The notes below the pieces were generated by a model that saw only the letters and a program-made list of their open reading frames with translations, made no database searches and had not been told where the DNA came from. This document shows, piece after piece, positions 52,728 to 64,000 of a stretch of DNA of 64,000 nt. The stretch is from NCBI GenBank assembly GCA_036925085.1, contig JAUPFP010000108.1, positions 248,001 through 312,000 of the forward strand. Direction: 5' to 3'. The stretch comes from Brachycybe producta. Lineage: Eukaryota > Arthropoda > Diplopoda > Playtdesmida > Andrognathidae. A program made the translations under genes and the position numbers. Positions within the stretch are counted from its first letter, which is position 1. Every line of letters begins with the position of its first letter.

Positions 52728-52815
52728 GAAGTTAAGTTGAAGTTAAGTTGAAGTTAAGTTGAAGTTAAGTTGAAGTTAAGTTGAAGTTAAGTTGAAGTTA
52801 AGTTGAAGTTAAGTT
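52728..52815. repeat. 11-mer run, 8 x GAAGTTAAGTT
   Basis: Eight units (88 bp), directly after GAACTTTAACTTGAAAG. The GAACGTG segment that precedes other runs is missing here and at 54810, which marks these two as sister copies. Confidence 0.93.
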
Positions 52816-54809
52816 GAAGTTGAAGTTAAGTTGAAGTTAAGTTGAAGTTGAAGTTAAGTTTGAAATTGAAGTTTAAGTTGAATTTGAAGTTAAAATTGAA
52901 GTTGAAATTGAAGTTGAAATTGAAGTTGAAATTGAAGTTGAAATTGAAGTTGAAATTGAAGTTGAAATTGAAGTTGAAATTGAAGTTGAAATTAAAGTTA
53001 AAATTGAAGTTGAAATTGAAGTTGAAATTGACTTTGAAATTGAAGTTGAAATTGAAGTTGAAATTGAAGTTGAAATTGAAGTTGAAATTGAAGTTGAAAT
53101 TGAAGTTGAAATTGAAGTTGAAATTGAAGTTGAAATTGAAGTTGAAATTGAAGTTGAAATTGAAGTTGAAATTGAAGTTGAAATTGACATTGAAATTGAA
53201 GTTGAAATTGAAGTTAAAATTGAAGTTGAAATTGAAGTTGAAATTGAAGTTGAAATTAAAGTTAAAATTGAAGTTGAAATTGAAGTTGAAATTGACTTTG
53301 AAATTGAAGTTGAAATTGAAGTTGAAATTGAAGTTGAAATTGAAGTTGAAATTGAAGTTGAAATTGAAGTTGAAATTGAAGTTGAAATTGAAGTTGAAAT
53401 TGAAGTTGAAATTGGAGTTGAAATTGAAGTTGAAATTGAAGTTGAAATTGAAGTTGAAATTGAAGTTAAAATTGAAGTTGAAATTGAAGTTGAAATTGAA
53501 GTTGAAATTGAAGTTGAAATTGAAGTTGAAATTGAAGTTAAAATTGAAGTTGAATTCGAAGTTGAAGTTGAAGTTGAATTTGAAGTTGAACTTGAAAGTG
53601 AAGTTGAAGTTGAAGTTGAAATTAAGTTGAAGTTCAAGTTAAAATTGAAATTGAAATTGAAGTTGAAATTGAAGTTGCAATTGAAGTTGAAATTGAAGTT
53701 GAAATTGAAGTTGAAATTGAAGTTGAAATTGAAGTTGAAATTAAAGTTGAAATTGAAGTTGAAACTGAAGTTGAAATTGAAGTTGAAATTGAAGTTGAAA
53801 TTGAAGTTGAAATTGAAGTTGAAATTGAAGTTGAAATTGAAGTTGAAATTGAAGTTGAAATTGAAGTTGAAATTGAAGTTGAAATTGAAGTTGAAATTGA
53901 AGTTGAAATTGAAGTTGAAATTGAAGTTGAAATTGAAATTGAAATTGAAGTTAAAATTGAAGTTGAAATTGAAGTTGAATTTGAAGTTGAAATTGAAGTT
54001 GAAATTGAAGTTGAAATTGAAGTTGAAATTGAAGTTGAAATTGAAGTTGAAATTGAAGTTGAAATTGAAGTTGAAATTGAAGTTGAAATTGAAGTTGAAA
54101 TTGACATTGAAATTGAAGTTGAAATTGAAGTTGAAATTGAAGTTGAAATTGAAGTTGAAATTGAAATTGAAATTGAAGTTAAAATTGAAGTTGAAATTAA
54201 AGTTAAAATTGAAGTTGAAATTGAAGTTGAAATTGACTTTGAAATTGAAGTTGAAATTGAAGTTGAAATTGAAGTTGAAATTGAAGTTGAAATTGAAGTT
54301 GAAATTGACATTGAAATTGAAGTTGAAATTGAAGTTGAAATTGAAGTTGAAATTGAAGTTGAAATTGAAGTTGAAATTGAAGTTGAAATTGAAGTTGAAA
54401 TTGAAGTTGAAATTAAAGTTAAAATTGAAGTTGAAATTGAAGTTGAAATTGACTTTGAAATTGAAGTTGAAATTGAAGTTAAAATTGAAGTTGAATTTGA
54501 AGTTGAAGTTGAAGTTGAATTTGAAGTTGAACTTGAAAGTGAAGTTGAAGTTGAAGTTGAAATTAAGTTGAAGTTCAAGTTAAAATTGAAATTGAAATTG
54601 AAGTTGAAATTGAAGTTGAAATTAAACTTGAAATTGAAGTTGAAACTGAAGTTGAAATTGAAGTTGTAATTGAAGTTGAAATTGAAGTTGAAATTGAAGT
54701 TGAAATTGAAGTTGAAATTGAAGTTGAAATTGAAGTTGAAATTGAAGTTGAAATTGAAGTTAAAAATGAATTTGAACTTTAACTTGAAAGTGAAGTTGAA
54801 GTTAAAGTT

Positions 54810-54897
54810 GAAGTTAAGTTGAAGTTAAGTTGAAGTTAAGTTGAAGTTAAGTTGAAGTTAAGTTGAAGTTAAGTTGAAGTTAAGTTGAAGTTAAGTT
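54810..54897. repeat. 11-mer run, 8 x GAAGTTAAGTT
   Basis: Eight units (88 bp), the duplicate of the run at 52728, 2,082 bp downstream of it. Confidence 0.93.
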
Positions 54898-57800
54898 GAA
54901 GTTGAAGTTAAGTTGAAGTTAAGTTGAAGTTGAAGTTAAGTTTGAAATTGAAGTTTAAGTTGAATTTGAAGTTAAAATTGAAGTTGAAATTGAAGCTGAA
55001 ATTGAAGTTGAAATTGAAGTTGAAATTGAAGTTGAAATTGAAGTTGAAATTAAAGTTAAAATTGAAGTTGAAATTGAAGTTGAAATTGACTTTGAAATTG
55101 AAGTTGAAATTGAAGTTGAAATTGAAGTTGAAATTGAAGTTGAAATTGAAGTTGAAATTGAAGTTGAAATTGAAGTTGAAATTGAAGTTGAAATTGAAGT
55201 TGAAATTGAAGTTGAAATTGACATTGAAATTGAAGTTGAAATTGAAGTTAAAATTGAAGTTGAAATTGAAGTTGAAATTGAAGTTGAAATTAAAGTTAAA
55301 ATTGAAGTTGAAATTGAAGTTGAAATTGACTTTGAAATTGAAGTTGAAATTGAAGTTGAAATTGAAGTTGAAATTGAAGTTGAAATTGAAGTTGAAATTG
55401 AAGTTGAAATTGAAGTTGAAATTGAAGTTGAAATTGAAGTTGAAATTGGAGTTGAAATTGAAGTTGAAATTGAAGTTGAAATTGAAGTTGAAATTGAAGT
55501 TAAAATTGAAGTTGAAATTGAAGTTGAAATTGAAGTTGAAATTGAAGTTGAAATTGAAGTTGAAATTGAAGTTAAAATTGAAGTTGAATTCGAAGTTGAA
55601 GTTGAAGTTGAATTTGAAGTTGAACTTGAAAGTGAAGTTGAAGTTGAAGTTGAAATTAAGTTGAAGTTCAAGTTAAAATTGAAATTGAAATTGAAGTTGA
55701 AATTGAAGTTGCAATTGAAGTTGAAATTGAAGTTGAAATTGAAGTTGAAATTGAAGTTGAAATTGAAGTTGAAATTAAAGTTGAAATTGAAGTTGAAACT
55801 GAAGTTGAAATTGAAGTTGAAATTGAAGTTGAAATTGAAGTTGAAATTGAAGTTGAAATTGAAGTTGAAATTGAAGTTGAAATTGAAGTTGAAATTGAAG
55901 TTGAAATTGAAGTTGAAATTGAAGTTGAAATTGAAGTTGAAATTGAAGTTGAAATTGAAGTTGAAATTGAAATTGAAATTGAAGTTAAAATTGAAGTTGA
56001 AATTGAAGTTGAATTTGAAGTTGAAATTGAAGTTGAAATTGAAGTTGAAATTGAAGTTGAAATTGAAGTTGAAATTGAAGTTGAAATTGAAGTTGAAATT
56101 GAAGTTGAAATTGAAGTTGAAATTGAAGTTGAAATTGACATTGAAATTGAAGTTGAAATTGAAGTTGAAATTGAAGTTGAAATTGAAGTTGAAATTGAAA
56201 TTGAAATTGAAGTTAAAATTGAAGTTGAAATTAAAGTTAAAATTGAAGTTGAAATTGAAGTTGAAATTGACTTTGAAATTGAAGTTGAAATTGAAGTTGA
56301 AATTGAAGTTGAAATTGAAGTTGAAATTGAAGTTGAAATTGACATTGAAATTGAAGTTGAAATTGAAGTTGAAATTGAAGTTGAAATTGAAGTTGAAATT
56401 GAAGTTGAAATTGAAGTTGAAATTGAAGTTGAAATTGAAGTTGAAATTAAAGTTAAAATTGAAGTTGAAATTGAAGTTGAAATTGACTTTGAAATTGAAG
56501 TTGAAATTGAAGTTAAAATTGAAGTTGAATTTGAAGTTGAAGTTGAAGTTGAATTTGAAGTTGAACTTGAAAGTGAAGTTGAAGTTGAAGTTGAAATTAA
56601 GTTGAAGTTCAAGTTAAAATTGAAATTGAAATTGAAGTTGAAATTGAAGTTGAAATTAAACTTGAAATTGAAGTTGAAACTGAAGTTGAAATTGAAGTTG
56701 TAATTGAAGTTGAAATTGAAGTTGAAATTGAAGTTGAAATTGAAGTTGAAATTGAAGTTGAAATTGAAGTTGAAATTGAAGTTGAAATTGAAGTTGAAAT
56801 TGAAGTTGAAATTGAAGTTGAAATTGAAGTTGAAATTGAAGTTGAAATTGAAGTTGAAATTGAAGTTGAAATTGAAATTGAAATTGAAGTTAAAATTGAA
56901 GTTGAAATTGAAGTTGAATTTGAAGTTGAAATTGAAGTTGAAATTGAAGTTGAAATTGAAGTTGAAATTGAAGTTGAAATTGAAGTTGAAATTGAAGTTG
57001 CAATTGAAGTTGAAATTGAAGTTGAAATTGAAGTTGAAATTAAAGTTGAAATTGAAGTTGAAACTGAAGTTGAAATTGAAGTTGAAATTGAAGTTGAAAT
57101 TGAAGTTGAAATTGAAGTTGAAATTGAAGTTGAAATTGACATTGAAATTGAAGTTGAAATTGAAGTTGAAATTGAAGTTGAAATTGAAGTTGAAATTGAA
57201 ATTGAAATTGAAGTTAAAATTGAAGTTGAAATTGAAGTTGAATTTGAAGTTGAAATTGAAGTTGAAATTGAAGTTGAAATTGAAGTTGAAATTGAAGTTG
57301 AAATTGAAGTTGAAATTGAAGTTGAAATTGAAGTTGAAATTGAAGTTGAAATTGAAGTTGAAATTGAAGTTGAAATTGAAGTTGAAATTGACATTGAAAT
57401 TGAAGTTGAAATTGAAGTTGAAATTGAAGTTGAAATTGAAGTTGAAATTGAAATTAAATTGAAGTTAAAATTGAAGTTGAAATTAAAGTTAAAATTGAAG
57501 TTGAAATTGAAGTTGAAATTGACTTTGAAATTGAAGTTGAAATTGAAGTTGAAATTGAAGTTGAAATTGAAGTTGAAATTGAAGTTGAAATTGAAGTTGA
57601 AATTGAAGTTGAAATTGACATTGAAATTGAAATTGAAATTGAAGTTGAAATTGAAGTTGAAATTGAAGTTGAAATTGAAGTTGAAATTGAAGTTGAAATT
57701 GAAGTTGAAATTGAAGTTGAAATTTAAGTTAAAATTGAAGTTGAAATTGAAGTTGAAATTAACTTTGAAATTGAAGTTGAAATTGAAGTTAAAATTGAAG

Positions 57801-58744
57801 TTGAATTTGAAGTTGAAGTTGAAGTTGAATTTGAAGTTGAACTTGAAAGTGAAGTTGAAGTTGAAGTTGAAATTAAGTTGAAGTTCAAGTTAAAATTGAA
57901 ATTGAAATTGAAGTTGAAATTGAAGTTGCAATTGAAGTTGAAATTGAAGTTGAAATTGAAGTTGAAATTGAAGTTGAAATTAAAGTTGAAATTGAAGTTG
58001 AAACTGAAGTTGAAATTGAAGTTGAAATTGAAGTTAAAATTGAAGTTGAAATTGAAGTTGAAATTGAAGTTGAAATTGAAGTTGAAATTGAAGTTGAAAT
58101 TGAAGTTGAAATTGAAGTTGAAATTGAAGTTGAAATTGAAGTTGAAATTGAAGTTGAAATTGAAATTGAAATTGAAGTTAAAATTGAAGTTGAAATTGAA
58201 GTTGAATTTGAAGTTGAAATTGAAGTTGAAATTGAAGTTGAAATTGAAGTTGAAATTGAAGTTGAAATTGAAGTTGAAATTGAAGTTGAAATTGAAGTTG
58301 CAATTGAAGTTGAAATTGAAGTTGAAATTGAAGTTGAAATTGAAGTTGAAATTAAAGTTGAAATTGAAGTTGAAACTGAAGTTGAAATTGAAGTTGAAAT
58401 TGAAGTTGAAATTGAAATTGAAATTGAAGTTAAAATTGAAGTTGAAATTGAAGTTGATATTGAAGTTGAAATTAAAGTTAAAATTAAAGTTGAATTTGAA
58501 GTTGAAGTTGAAGTTGAATTTAAAATTGAACTTGAAAGTGAAGTTGAAGTTGAAGTTGAAGTTAAGTTGAAGATGAATTTGAAGTTGAACTTGAAAGTCA
58601 AGTTGAAGTTGAAGTTGAAATTAAGTTGAAGTTGAAGTTAAGTTTGAAATTGAAGTTTAAGTTGAATTTGAAGTTAAAATTGAATTTGAAATTGAAGTTA
58701 AAATTGAAGTTGAAATTGAAGTTGAAATTGAAGTTGAAATTAAG

Positions 58745-60876
58745 TTGAAGTTGAAGTTATGTTTGAAATTGAAGTATAAGTTGAATTTGAAGTTAAAATT
58801 GAAGTTGAAATTGAAGTTAAAATTGAAGTTGCAATTGAAGTTGAAATTGAAGTTGCAATTGAAGTTGAAATTGAAGTTGAAATTGAAGTTGAAATTGAAG
58901 TTGAAATTGAAGTTGAAATTGAAGTTGAAATTGAAGTTGAAATTGAAGTTGAAATTGAAGTTGAAATTAAGTTGAAGTTGAAGTTAAGTTTGAAATTGAA
59001 GTTTAAGTTGAATTTGAAGTTAAAATTGAAGTTGAAATTGAAGTTACAATTGAAGTTGATATTGAAGTTGAAATTAAAGTTAAAATTGAAGTTGAATTTG
59101 AAGTTGATGTTGACGTTGAATTTGAAATTGAACTTGAAAGTGAAGTTGAAGTTGAAGTTAAGTTAAAGATGAATTTGAAGTTGAAATTAAGTTGAAGTTG
59201 AAGTTAAGTTTGAAATTGAAGTTTAAGTTGAATTTGAAGTTAAAATTGAAGTTGAAATTGAAGTTGAAATTGAAGTTGAAATTGAAGTTGAAATTGAAGT
59301 TGAAATTGAAGTTGAAATTGAAGTTGAAATTGAAGTTGAAATTGGAGTTGAAATTGAAGTTGAAATTGAAGTTGAAATTAAGTTGAAGTTGAAGTTAAGT
59401 TTGAAATTGAAGTTTAAGTTGAATTTGAAGTTAAAATTGAAGTTGAAATTGAAGTTAAAATTGAAGTTGCAATTGAAGTTGAAATTGAAGTTGAAATTGA
59501 AGTTGAAATTGAAGTTGAAATTGAAGTTGAAATTGAAGTTGAAATTGAAGTTGAAATTGAAGTTGAAATTGAAGTTGAAATTGAAGTTAAAAATGAATTT
59601 GAACTTTAACTTGAAAGTGAAGTTGAAGTTGAAGTTAAGTTGAAGATGAATTTGAAGTTGAACTTGAACGTGAAGTTGAAGTTAAAGTTGAAGTTAAGTT
59701 GAAGTTAAGTTGCAGTTAAGTTGAAGTTAAGTTGAAGTTAAGTTGAAGTTAAGTTGAAGTTGAAGTTAAGTTGAAGTTAAGTTGAAGTTGAAGTTAAGTT
59801 TGAAATTGAAGTTTAAGTTGAATTTGAAGTTAAAATTGAAGTTGAAATTGAAGTTGAAATTGAAGTTGAAATTGAAGTTGAAATTGAAGTTGAAATTGAA
59901 GTTGAAATTGAAGTTGAAATTGAAGTTGAAATTAAAGTTAAAATTGAAGTTGAAATTGAAGTTGAAATTGACTTTGAAATTGAAGTTGAAATTGAAGTTG
60001 AAATTGAAGTTGAAATTGAAGTTGAAATTGAAGTTGAAATTGAAGTTGAAATTGAAGTTGAAATTGAAGTTGAAATTGAAGTTGAAATTGAAGTTGAAAT
60101 TGACATTGAAATTGAAGTTGAAATTGAAGTTAAAATTGAAGTTGAAATTGAAGTTGAAATTGAAGTTGAAATTAAAGTTAAAATTGAAGTTGAAATTGAA
60201 GTTGAAATTGACTTTGAAATTGAAGTTGAAATTGAAGTTGAAATTGAAGTTGAAATTGAAGTTGAAATTGAAGTTGAAATTGAAGTTGAAATTGAAGTTG
60301 AAATTGAAGTTGAAATTGAAGTTGAAATTGAAGTTGAAATTGGAGTTGAAATTGAAGTTGAAATTGAAGTTGAAATTGAAGTTGAAATTGAAGTTGAAAT
60401 TGAAGTTGAAATTGAAGTTGAAATTGAAGTTGCAATTGAAGTTGAAATTGAAGTTGAAATTGAAGTTGAAATTGAAGTTGAAATTAAAGTTGAAATTGAA
60501 GTTGAAACTGAAGTTGAAATTGAAGTTGAAATTGAAGTTGAAATTGAAATTGAAATTGAAGTTAAAATTGAAGTTGAAATTGAAGTTGATATTGAAGTTG
60601 AAATTAAAGTTAAAATTAAAGTTGAATTTGAAGTTGAAGTTGAAGTTGAATTTGAAATTGAACTTGAAAGTGAAGTTGAAGTTGAAGTTGAAGTTAAGTT
60701 GAAGATGAATTTGAAGTTGAACTTGAAAGTCAAGTTGAAGTTGAAGTTGAAATTAAGTTGAAGTTGAAGTTAAGTTTGAAATTGAAGTTTAAGTTGAATT
60801 TGAAGTTAAAATTGAATTTGAAATTGAAGTTAAAATTGAAGTTGAAATTGAAGTTGAAATTGAAGTTGAAATTAAG
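58745..60876. repeat. Right-type higher-order repeat, unit R7 (about 2.13 kb), copy of R4
   Basis: It matches R4 in module order, in 11-mer number (six) and in the private variants GAAGTTACAATT (near 59041) and GATGTTGACGTTG (near 59107). Small differences include a second GCAATT 12-mer near 58852 and GCAGTTAAGTT within the 11-mer run. Confidence 0.84.
59690..59755. repeat. 11-mer run, 6 units, one variant
   Basis: Six units (66 bp), one of them GCAGTTAAGTT. Homologous to the run at 48297 in the 11.36-kb repeat. Confidence 0.92.
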
Positions 60877-63166
60877 TTGAAGTTGAAGTTATGTTTGAAA
60901 TTGAAGTATAAGTTGAATTTGAAGTTAAAATTGAAGTTGAAATTGAAGTTAAAATTGAAGTTGCAATTGAAGTTGAAATTGAAGTTGAAATTGAAGTTGA
61001 AATTGAAGTTGAAATTGAAGTTGAAATTGAAGTTGAAATTGAAGTTGAAATTGAAGTTGAAATTGAAGTTGAAATTAAGTTGAAGTTGAAGTTAAGTTTG
61101 AAATTGAAGTTTAAGTTGAATTTGAAGTTAAAATTGAAGTTGAAATTGAAGTTAAAATTGAAGTTGATATTGAAGTTGAAATTAAAGTTAAAATTGAAGT
61201 TGAATTTGAAGTTGATGTTGAAGTTGAATTTGAAATTGAACTTGAAAGTGAAGTTGAAGTTGAAGTTAAGTTAAAGATGAATTTGAAGTTGAAATTAAGT
61301 TGAAGTTGAAGTTAAGTTTGAAATTGAAGTTTAAGTTGAATTTGAAGTTAAAATTGAAGTTGAAATTGAAGTTGAAATTGAAGTTGAAATTGAAGTTGAA
61401 ATTGAAGTTCAAATTGAAGTTGAAATTGAAGTTGAAATTGAAGTTGAAATTGGAGTTGAAATTGAAGTTGAAATTGAAGTTGAAATTAAGTTGAAGTTGA
61501 AGTTAAGTTTGAAATTGAAGTTTAAGTTGAATTTGAAGTTAAAATTGAAGTTGAAATTGAAGTTAAAATTGAAGTTGCAATTGAAGTTGAAATTGAAGTT
61601 GAAATTGAAGTTGAAATTGAAGTTGAAATTGAAGTTGAAATTGAAGTTGAAATTGAAGTTAAAAATGAATTTGAACTTTAACTTGAAAGTGAAGTTGAAG
61701 TTGAAGTTAAGTTGAAGATGAATTTGAAGTTGAACTTGAACGTGAAGTTGAAGTTAAAGTTGAAGTTAAGTTGAAGTTAAGTTGAAGTTAAGTTGAAGTT
61801 AAGTTGAAGTTAAGTTGAAGTTAAGTTGAAGTTAAGTTGAAGTTAAGTTGAAGTTAAGTTGAAGTTGAAGTTAAGTTGAAGTTAAGTTGAAGTTGAAGTT
61901 AAGTTTGAAATTGAAGTTTAAGTTGAATTTGAAGTTAAAATTGAAGTTGAAATTGAAGTTGAAATTGAAGTTGAAATTGAAGTTGAAATTGAAGTTGAAA
62001 TTGAAGTTGAAATTGAAGTTGAAATTGAAGTTGAAATTAAAGTTAAAATTGAAGTTGAAATTGAAGTTGAAATTGACTTTGAAATTGAAGTTGAAATTGA
62101 AGTTGAAATTGAAGTTGAAATTGAAGTTGAAATTGAAGTTGAAATTGAAGTTGAATTTGAAGTTGAAATTGAAGTTGAAATTGAAGTTGAAATTGAAGTT
62201 GAAATTGAAGTTGAAATTGACATTGAAATTGAAGTTGAAATTGAAGTTAAAATTGAAGTTGAAATTGAAGTTGAAATTGAAGTTGAAATTAAAGTTAAAA
62301 TTGAAGTTGAAATTGAAGTTGAAATTGACTTTGAAATTGAAGTTGAAATTGAAGTTGAAATTGAAGTTGAAATTGAAGTTGAAATTGAAGTTGAAATTGA
62401 AGTTGAAATTGAAGTTGAAATTGAAGTTGAAATTGGAGTTGAAATTGAAGTTGAAATTGAAGTTGAAATTGAAGTTGAAATTGAAGTTAAAATTGAAGTT
62501 GAAATTGAAGTTGAAATTGAAGTTGAAATTTAAGTTGAAATTGAAGTTGAAATTGAAGTTAAAATTGAAGTTGAATTCGAAGTTGAAGTTGAAGTTGAAT
62601 TTGAAGTTGAACTTGAAAGTGAAGTTGAAGTTGAAGTTGAAATTAAGTTGAAGTTCAAGTTAAAATTGAAATTGAAATTGAAGTTGAAATTGAAGTTGCA
62701 ATTGAAGTTGAAATTGAAGTTGAAACTGAAGTTGAAATTGAAGTTGAAATTGAAGTTGAAATTGAAGTTGAAATTGAAGTTGAAATTGAATTTGAAATTG
62801 AAGTTGAAATTGAAGTTGAAATTGAAGTTGAAATTGAAATTGAAATTGAAGTTAAAATTGAAGTTGAAATTGAAGTTGATATTGAAGTTGAAATTAAAGT
62901 TAAAATTAAAGTTGAATTTGAAGTTGAAGTTGAAGTTGAATTTGAAATTGAACTTGAAAGTGAAGTTGAAGTTGAAGTTGAAGTTAAGTTGAAGATGAAT
63001 TTGAAGTTGAACTTGAAAGTCAAGTTGAAGTTGAAGTTGAAATTAAGTTGAAGTTGAAGTTAAGTTTGAAATTGAAGTTTAAGTTGAATTTGAAGTTAAA
63101 ATTGAATTTGAAATTGAAGTTAAAATTGAAGTTGAAATTGAAGTTGAAATTGAAGTTGAAATTAAG
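60877..63166. repeat. Right-type higher-order repeat, unit R8 (about 2.29 kb), copy of R5
   Basis: Sub-modules 61080, 61300, 61491, 11-mer run 61762, 12-mer run 61887, segment 62648, in the order of R5. It shares GTTCAAATTG (near 61408) and GAATTC (near 62573) with R5 but has nine rather than seven 11-mers and a TTTAAG variant near 62529. Confidence 0.83.
61762..61860. repeat. 11-mer run, 9 x GAAGTTAAGTT
   Basis: Nine perfect units (99 bp), homologous to the seven-unit run at 50441. Confidence 0.92.
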
Positions 63167-64000
63167 TTGAAGTTGAAGTTATGTTTGAAATTGAAGTATA
63201 AGTTGAATTTGAAGTTAAAATTGAAGTTGAAATTGAAGTTAAAATTGAAGTTGCAATTGAAGTTGAAATTGAAGTTGAAATTGAAGTTGAAATTGAAGTT
63301 GAAATTGAAGTTGAAATTGAAGTTGAAATTGAAGTTGAAATTGAAGTTGAAATTAAGTTGAAGTTGAAGTTAAGTTTGAAATTGAAGTTTAAGTTGAATT
63401 TGAAGTTAAAATTGAAGTTGAAATTGAAGTTAAAATTGAAGTTGATATTGAAGTTGAAATTAAAGTTAAAATTGAAGTTGAATTTGAAGTTGATGTTGAA
63501 GTTGAATTTGAAATTGAACTTGAAAGTGAAGTTGAAGTTGAAGTTAAGTTAAAGATGAATTTGAAGTTGAAATTAAGTTGAAGTTGAAGTTAAGTTTGAA
63601 ATTGAAGTTTAAGTTGAATTTGAAGTTAAAATTGAAGTTGAAATTGAAGTTGAAATTGAAGTTGAAATTGAAGTTGAAATTGAAGTTGAAATTGAAGTTG
63701 AAATTGAAGTTGAAATTGAAGTTGAAATTGAAGTTGAAATTGGAGTTGAAATTGAAGTTGAAATTGAAGTTGAAATTAAGTTGAAGTTGAAGTTAAGTTT
63801 GAAATTGAAGTTTAAGTTGAATTTGAAGTTAAAATTGAAGTTGAAATTGAAGTTAAAATTGAAGTTGCAATTGAAGTTGAAATTGAAGTTGAAATTGAAG
63901 TTGAAATTGAAGTTGAAATTGAAGTTGAAATTGAAGTTGAAATTGAAGTTGAAATTGAAGTTAAAAATGAATTTGAACTTTAACTTGAAAGTGAAGTTGA
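63167..64000. repeat. Right-type higher-order repeat, unit R9, cut by the window edge
   Basis: Opening marker, sub-modules 63358, 63578 and 63781, and the GAACTTTAACTTG element at the window end. It corresponds to the start of R6 (51848), including the longer run in its third sub-module. The array continues beyond the window. Confidence 0.82.

Larger units (their letters stand above)
52668..56700. repeat. Local tandem duplication, unit about 2.03-2.08 kb
   Basis: The 11-mer run, 12-mer run and following segment at 52728-54750 recur at 54810-56700: landmarks 52728/54810, 52842/54924, 53627/55661 and AAATTAAACTTG at 54618/56652. The offset falls from 2,082 to 2,034 because the second copy lacks 48 bp (four 12-mers). 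Confidence 0.82.
47388..58744. repeat. One period of an 11.36-kb compound higher-order repeat
   Basis: Units R4, R5 and R6 in this span reappear in order as R7, R8 and R9 from 58745. Landmark offsets are 11,357 (47388 to 58745 and 46521 to 57878), 11,333 (49544 to 60877) and 11,319 (51848 to 63167). Private variants are shared pairwise. Similarity also extends upstream, so about 46.2-52.7 kb corresponds to 57.6-64.0 kb. Confidence 0.82.
51848..58744. repeat. Right-type higher-order repeat, expanded unit R6 (about 6.90 kb)
   Basis: It begins like the others (52063, 52283, 52486, 11-mer run 52728, 12-mer run 52842) and then extends. The segment from the second 11-mer run at 54810 repeats the preceding 2.03-2.08 kb, and more 12-mer runs with GACATT and GACTTT variants follow to 58.6 kb. 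Local tandem duplication explains most of the extra length. Confidence 0.78.
35925..64000. repeat. Right block of the satellite array
   Basis: Same 12-bp unit and strand orientation as the left block, with C almost absent from the + strand. It first completes the left-type HOR (to about 39.3 kb), then changes to a different HOR family rich in GAAGTTAAGTT 11-mers and in the variants GAAGTTGCAATT, GAAATTGACATT, GAAATTGACTTT and GAAGTTGATATT. No unique sequence or gene was found in the 28 kb. Confidence 0.97.

Noticed and set aside
1..64000. G-quadruplex potential from the high G content
   Set aside because: G occurs almost only singly, in GAAG and TTG contexts; GG is rare and GGG absent from the array.

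Overview
The window is almost entirely one very large satellite array. A single intact LTR retrotransposon of the Ty3/gypsy (Metaviridae) type has inserted into it. I see no host genes, tRNA, rRNA or CRISPR. The organism is an animal, most likely an arthropod. The reasons are a GPY-type integrase, arthropod-like gypsy RNase H motifs (TDHHAL, ADCLSR) and a multi-kilobase satellite with higher-order structure. Nothing in the sequence fixes the lineage further.

Satellite, 1-24451 and 35925-64000 (about 52.5 kb). The base unit is 12 bp, GAAGTTGAAATT, built from two 6-bp halves GAARTT. The + strand contains almost no C. Rare variant 12-mers (GAAGTTGCAATT, GAAATTGACATT, GAACTTGAAAGT) and 11-mers (GAAGTTAAGTT) mark modules, and the modules repeat as higher-order repeats (HORs). 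In the left block the HOR begins with a module carrying TTTTGAGTTTAATTG, at about 310, 5919, 12398, 15802 and 19052. Unit length varies from about 3.25 to 6.5 kb because internal modules are gained or lost. The left-type HOR runs on past the retrotransposon to about 39.3 kb. From there a different 2.1-2.7 kb HOR family takes over, marked by TTATGTTTG and runs of 11-mers. It is itself nested in a repeat of about 11.36 kb: 46.2-52.7 kb recurs at 57.6-64.0 kb.

Retrotransposon, 24452-35924 (11,473 bp). Two 848-bp LTRs (TGTAAC...GTTACA) differ, as far as I can see, at one base, and are flanked by AATT duplications. Removing the element and one AATT restores a satellite module exactly as it appears intact at 37.7-38.2 kb, so the insertion is clean and younger than the HOR. 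Order inside: 5' LTR; a primer-binding site resembling the tRNA-Ala 3' end; gag with a CCHC knuckle, whose frame opens inside the LTR; an apparent +1 frameshift at the gag stop codon; then one uninterrupted 7.7-kb frame. That frame holds protease, reverse transcriptase, RNase H and integrase, followed by about 1,060 residues with no recognised domain. The tail includes hydrophobic segments and a possible separately expressed third ORF from 32508. All catalytic residues looked for are present, so the element may be active or only recently silenced.

The least expected structure is a chain of short, mostly perfect hairpins that fills the 3' untranslated region (34.70-35.06 kb) and continues through the U3 part of the LTR up to the TATA box. 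Their stem sequences differ from one another but pairing is kept. Long open frames throughout the satellite are a by-product of its composition and are not annotated as genes.
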